From Peromyscus leucopus (Eukaryota > Chordata > Mammalia > Rodentia > Cricetidae): a stretch of 64,000 nucleotides of DNA. Positions 59,894-64,000 of the stretch are shown here, piece by piece; the first letter of the stretch is position 1; every line of letters begins with the position of its first letter. Both the position numbers and the translations under genes were made by a program. The notes under the pieces were generated by a model that saw nothing but the letters and a program-made list of their open reading frames with translations, did not search any database and was not told the DNA's origin. The stretch is from assembly GCF_004664715.2 (NCBI RefSeq), contig NC_051068.1, positions 11,524,298 through 11,588,297 on the forward strand, written 5' to 3'.

Positions 59894-61195
59894 TAAATTC
59901 ATCAGATCAAATGTGCATCTGTTCTTTATTTTTTAATGAGGGTCAAAGAATGAAAAGAGATGCCACTCAAAGGGCAATCACTGGATACAGTTCCTGGTGC
60001 TGCTTTTTTTCCCTGTGACTGCTAAAACAAAGAAAAAACCCAGAAGTGTGGTTTCTTTTTCCTTATGAAATGTTCTGTGTTTGTTGCCCAGAGTGATTAC
60101 CTCCTTTTCTGCTTCACTTACAGCCCAGCCTGTATCCCAGCATCCAATTGTACACTCTTCCCAGATTTCCTGTCCTCGGTTATTCTCCTGTGTTTCCGCA
60201 TTCTCTTTCCCCCAGTACATGTTCTTCAAGGACAGAGATCACACCTTAGCATCTTCGTCATATCCAACCATCCTGGGCTGTATAAATCACTATGTAAAGA
60301 AAGTATTCCTTCCTTTAAAGGTACACACAACATTGTTTCTTCTCCTGCTGCAGCATAAGGGCTCCATGTGTCAGCTTCTTGGAATAAGCCTTTCTGTCTA
60401 TAATCCTGTTCTTATCTAAAGATATAAGTCCAGTGTTTTGTTCATCTCTGGAACTTCTCATGGTCCGCACAGTGCCACTGATACATCGTAGGTACTCAGT
60501 ACGTACCAATTAGTTTGGATTTATAGAAAATGAATTCTGATGGTTCCTCAACTATGTATAACTAAGATTTTCAAAGCGGCAAACATGAGAGAGATGAGGG
60601 GATTCACCTTCCCTAGGAAACTGGGCAGGTGTTAGCTCTGTTGAGATCTGCCAAAAATTACTATTAGTGTTTCTGGTAAGTTTTTACAAATTCCTATAAT
60701 AGCCATTCCTAATGTGCCTTTTACTGTAAATAATCAATATATTGGGGACTGGGTAATTTGAGTCCTTAATTAACAGCATCTGGACTCTCCCTTGCTGCCC
60801 ATTTTGCCCCCATGCAAAAGAAGAGCCAGTCAGCCCACCCTAAGCCAGCACCAGCTACTCTGAGTGCTCCACGAGGACTTAGAAAACCAGGAGAAACACA
60901 GCTTATTGCTCAGGCTCCTGGAGATGCAGCCTCGGTCAAAGCTACTTCAATTTTTATCAGCCCCTTTGCTACAACAAGCTTTGACAAACTCTAAATGACA
61001 TTGCCGCTAATTCCACTGAGGTCAGAGGAGGAGCACTTCTCCGGTGATTTAGCAGAGGGACTGCTGTGATGGGTGTAAACACCAACCTGTGACAAAGACT
61101 GTTCAGGTATACAGAGTGGATCTGCTGGCAGACATGCTTCTGTGCCACCTCCTCTGGTTTCAAAACATTAGGCCCAAAGAAAGGGGGAATGGGGT
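59891..61195. other. Unique non-coding sequence
   Basis: Open frames at 60065-60419 and 60812-61163 show no domain. A MIR-like tail may lie at about 60480-60520. Confidence 0.4.
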
Positions 61196-61378
61196 CCTCG
61201 GGTAATTGAGATGGCTGATCAGGTTAAGGCATTTGCCATCAAGCCTGATAACCTGAGTTTGATTCCCAGAACTCACATGGTAGGAGAGAACTGACTCCCA
61301 CAAGTGGTACTCTGAACTCCACAACTGTGTCTTGGCACATGTGTACACATATATGGACCAAATAAATATATATAAGAA
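61196..61378 (+). mobile_element. B3-type SINE
   Basis: GGTAATTGAGATGGCTGATC, GAGTTTGATTCCCAGAACTC and AACTCCACAACTGTGTCTTG follow the B2/B3 body, ending in an AAATAAATATATAT tail. Confidence 0.8.
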
Positions 61379-61388
61379 TTTTAATTTT

Positions 61389-61540
61389 GCCAGGCAGTGG
61401 TGATGCATGCCTTTAATCCCAGCACTCGGGAGGCAGAGGCAGGTGCATCTCTGAGAGTTCGAGGCCAGCCTGGTCTACAGAGTGAGATCCAGGACAGGCA
61501 CCAAAACTTCACAGAGAAACCCTGTCTCGAGAAAAAAAAA
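61389..61540 (+). mobile_element. B1 SINE
   Basis: GCCAGGCAGTGGTGATGCAT, GAGGCCAGCCTGGTCTACAG and CCTGTCTCGAGAAAAAAAAA. Confidence 0.95.
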
Positions 61541-61574
61541 TAACTTTAAAAAGCTTCCTTCACATGATCTTTTC

Positions 61575-62280
61575 TTGCCTGTGTTTAATAGGACGGACTG
61601 ACCAACAGAGAAGCAGCCACAGTGTCGGCTGAGCAAGCAGAGCAATGTACAAATGCAACAAGGCAGCCGGCTGCTGAAGACTAAAAAGAGACAGCTCAAG
61701 GTTCGGGCAAGCAGCCAGAGCGGAAACAAAGGGGCCAGGGGAGGCAGACAAGCTGGAGAGCTGAGGTGGAAGGACAGAGGGCAATGAAGAGCCAGAGGAA
61801 CTGTGGGACGGGTCTGCCGAGGAGTGACAGGGAGCTGCCACGACTTTCAGCCAAGGGTCCTGGGTACTCCAGTCCTCAGAACTGTACGGACACTGCTGTC
61901 GGGATATGCATAATTCTAACACAGCTGCATTGCCAGCTGCTACCAAGGCTAAGCAAGCCTGGCTTTCTAGGCTACTCCAGAGCTAAAACGCTTCCAGAGC
62001 TGGTGATCCTGATTCCCAGGGCCCACACTGGAGCTCTCACAGTGCAGGGCCCCATGTCCTGCTGCTCCTGTCTGCTTGCTGCGGCAGCCAGGCACAGTCA
62101 AAGGCAGAGAGGGATACAAACCTGCCACAGATCTGCACCCCAACGACTACATGGACTACCCGGTATTTCCATCTGGAACCACCAAAAGGACCACATCCAG
62201 CAAAGGGGGGATCAAGAGATTCAACACACTTTCTCTTGAGGTTTTTAACCAGGAATCAATGTTTCCAAAGACATCGTGAA
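61575..62280. other. GC-richer unexplained segment
   Basis: Holds the 157-codon plus frame 61766-62239 and the 128-codon minus frame 61560-61946, which overlap antisense and show no domain. No repeat recognised. A regulatory element or an old LTR would be equally possible. Confidence 0.3.
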
Positions 62281-63409
62281 AGTACAAATTCAGGAGCAGG
62301 CAGCACTAGCTGATGTCAGAGCTGCGTCACTTGGTTTGTTTTCCTTTTCAGGTGGTTGGTTTAGCAGCTGTAAAGTTGTAACAGGAAGAGCAACGTCTGA
62401 ATGGGAAATTTAAACAATTATTAAAAACTACTAAGTTCTATGCATGCTTTTATACAATGTCCTTTTCCTTGCTCATTGACCTTAAAATTACCACTGTCAG
62501 CCATCTGCTGGATCCAAAGATGGCTCTGCCCATCTACATCTACATACATACACATGCCATTTATCCAAGTGGGGTATGCTTCAAAACCCCCAGTGAGATG
62601 TCAAGCTGTAGGTAAAATCAAATTCTACCTGTAGTATTTTTTTCTTTTATACACATATCTGTTACAAAGTTTAATTTTTAAAGTATGTACAGTAAGATAC
62701 TAACAAATGATAATAAATGTTAAAATAACTATAGTAATGTATTATAATAAATTAAGTGAAGACAGATGTGGTATCTCTCAGTATATATGGTGTAGCATTT
62801 TGTACTGACCTCACCTTTCCTTCTTGCAGTGATGAGAGACTGTGTCATCCCTACCAACTGAGATGGGGAGAGGTGAATGGCTAAGCATCTGATGCAATGC
62901 CAGGCTGCTTAGCCCTCAGCACCTCTGCAACCCTGAAGCAGACACACAGGGAGGCAGAAAGTGGACTGTGGGTGGACTAGACGAGGGTGGGGTTTACTTC
63001 CAACACGGATGGAATGGAAGGGTGAACAGTTCCTTCACCAACTTCCAAATGCAGCAGTTTAGAAACATACCAAATGCTTAGTTTGGGAATTTTCTGTTTC
63101 ATATGTATGCTCTTTAGTGTGATTGTGAATAACTGAAGTCATGGGAAGTCAAACCTCAGATAAGGAGCAAATTCTGCCCCCAATCACAATTGTGTGTACA
63201 CTCATATATACAAGTGTATTGTCTTTTCTGATTTAATTTTATCTAACTTAATCATCAATGTCAATTGACTGTCTATCTTACATTTTAACAATATTAATTC
63301 TTTTTAGACCCGTGTCTGAGAATTGCCACACATATGCTATATTTCAGTCTCTTTACCAGTAGATTCAATGTATATCTTTAAAAATGACTTATTTTATATT
63401 TTAACTATG
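62281..63409. other. Unique AT-rich non-coding sequence
   Basis: Nothing recognised. Confidence 0.4.
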
Positions 63410-63605
63410 TGTATGTGCATATGTCTGTGTGTTGGTATGTACACCTAAGTGCAGGTGTCCATCGCGGTGAGAAAGGGGTGTCAGATCTCCTGGAGCTGCA
63501 ATAAAGACTACTGTGAGCTACCCAGCATGGGTGCTAGGAACTGAATTCAAGTCTTCTGCAAGAGCAGTGAGCATCTCTTCACCACTGAGCCATCTCTGCA
63601 GCCTC
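63410..63605 (-). mobile_element. B2 SINE, reverse
   Basis: GAACTGAATTCAAGTCTTCT, AAGAGCAGTGAGCATCTCTT and CACTGAGCCATCTCTGCAGC are the reverse B2 5' half. Confidence 0.9.
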
Positions 63606-63867
63606 CAACATAGTGTCTACTTCAAAGAATTGAGAAAAGGATTACATAAAAAAAAATGTGCAGCTCAAATAATTGAACTAAGCTAAATAAATTCCATCCG
63701 TGGTGTTTCTTGTCACTGTTGTTATATGTGTGCCTTGGAGACATTAGAAGGGGAAATTCCCAGCTTTCTCTCATGGCTTCCTCGGTGGGATTTGGGAGAT
63801 CAGTAGTAGGAACAGAAATCCCAGCACCTTCAATGTCTGACCTCGCTTTTCTCAGCAATTCATCCTT

Positions 63868-63871
<4 letters not shown>
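63606..63871. other. Unique non-coding sequence
   Basis: Nothing recognised. Confidence 0.4.

Positions 63872-63913
<42 letters not shown>
63872..63913. repeat. (TG)n microsatellite
   Basis: About 21 TG units. Confidence 0.95.
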
Positions 63914-63915
<2 letters not shown>

Positions 63916-63917
63916 TA

Positions 63918-64000
63918 GTTTGTTTACTGCTGCTGTGAAAGAATGTGACATCTAAACAACTGAAGCTTGCTTGGCTCACATTCAGTTCTAGAGTCTAGAA
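63918..64000. mobile_element. Start of a family B-like rodent repeat, cut by the window edge
   Basis: GTTTACTGCTGCTGTGAAAG and CTTGGCTCACATTCAGTTCT resemble the start of the copy at 55718. Confidence 0.4.

Noticed and set aside
61475..61729. Minus-strand Leu/Cys-rich frame resembling a signal peptide for Egfem1
   Set aside because: It starts at TTG rather than ATG, runs through a B1 SINE, and has no donor in the phase needed by the EMI exon.
61766..62239. 157-codon plus-strand open frame
   Set aside because: No domain, no splice or promoter context, overlapped by an antisense frame of similar length, and low-complexity turns. Kept only as an unexplained GC-richer segment.
1..64000. CRISPR array, bacterial operon or phage-like system
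   Set aside because: All repeats are eukaryotic microsatellites or retroelements, genes are intron-split, and no prokaryotic features are seen.

Overview
The window looks like nuclear DNA from a rodent. It is AT-rich and dominated by repeats, with many B1 copies, B2/B3/ID-type SINEs, 5'-truncated L1 copies, rodent LTRs and long CA, GA and TTTC microsatellites. Four copies of one LTR type (about 350-390 bp, with an ATTGGTnAATAAA core) are of a kind I associate with cricetids (hamsters, voles, deer mice). A cricetid is therefore the best guess, but the species cannot be fixed from sequence alone.

The only protein-coding gene I can support lies on the minus strand. Three consecutive exons (44019-43885, 41106-40997, 39483-39379) have intact reading frames, consensus splice sites and matching codon phases (2, then 1, then 1). 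The first two together encode an N-terminal EMI domain of the MEGF6 type, and the third encodes an EGF-like module. The best match is Egfem1 (EGF-like and EMI domain-containing 1), a probable secreted or extracellular-matrix protein; the human counterpart, EGFEM1P, is classed as a pseudogene. The signal-peptide exon should lie beyond the right edge, and the remaining EGF exons beyond the left edge or unrecognised. If so, most of the window is Egfem1 intron.

Layout: 1-39378 is inferred 3'-side intron, with SINEs, L1 fragments, LTRs (3120-3468, 4446-4832, 37112-37498), microsatellites and repeat-poor stretches. 39379-44019 is the exon cluster, with two short introns of 1513 and 2778 bp. 44020-64000 is inferred 5'-side intron, with an ancient L1 (50675-52410), an LTR (52766-53132), a 124-bp direct duplication (53720 and 55084), three SINE/L1 nests and a younger L1 3' end flanked by a clean target-site duplication (57342-58847).

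No CRISPR array, operon, tRNA, rRNA or other recognisable structural RNA gene was seen. Most long open frames fall in repeats or low-complexity DNA and are not genes. The items most worth a second look are the intact Egfem1 exons, a degenerate EGF module lacking two of six cysteines, the 124-bp duplication, the one-directional LTR set, and an unexplained open frame at 46597-46983.
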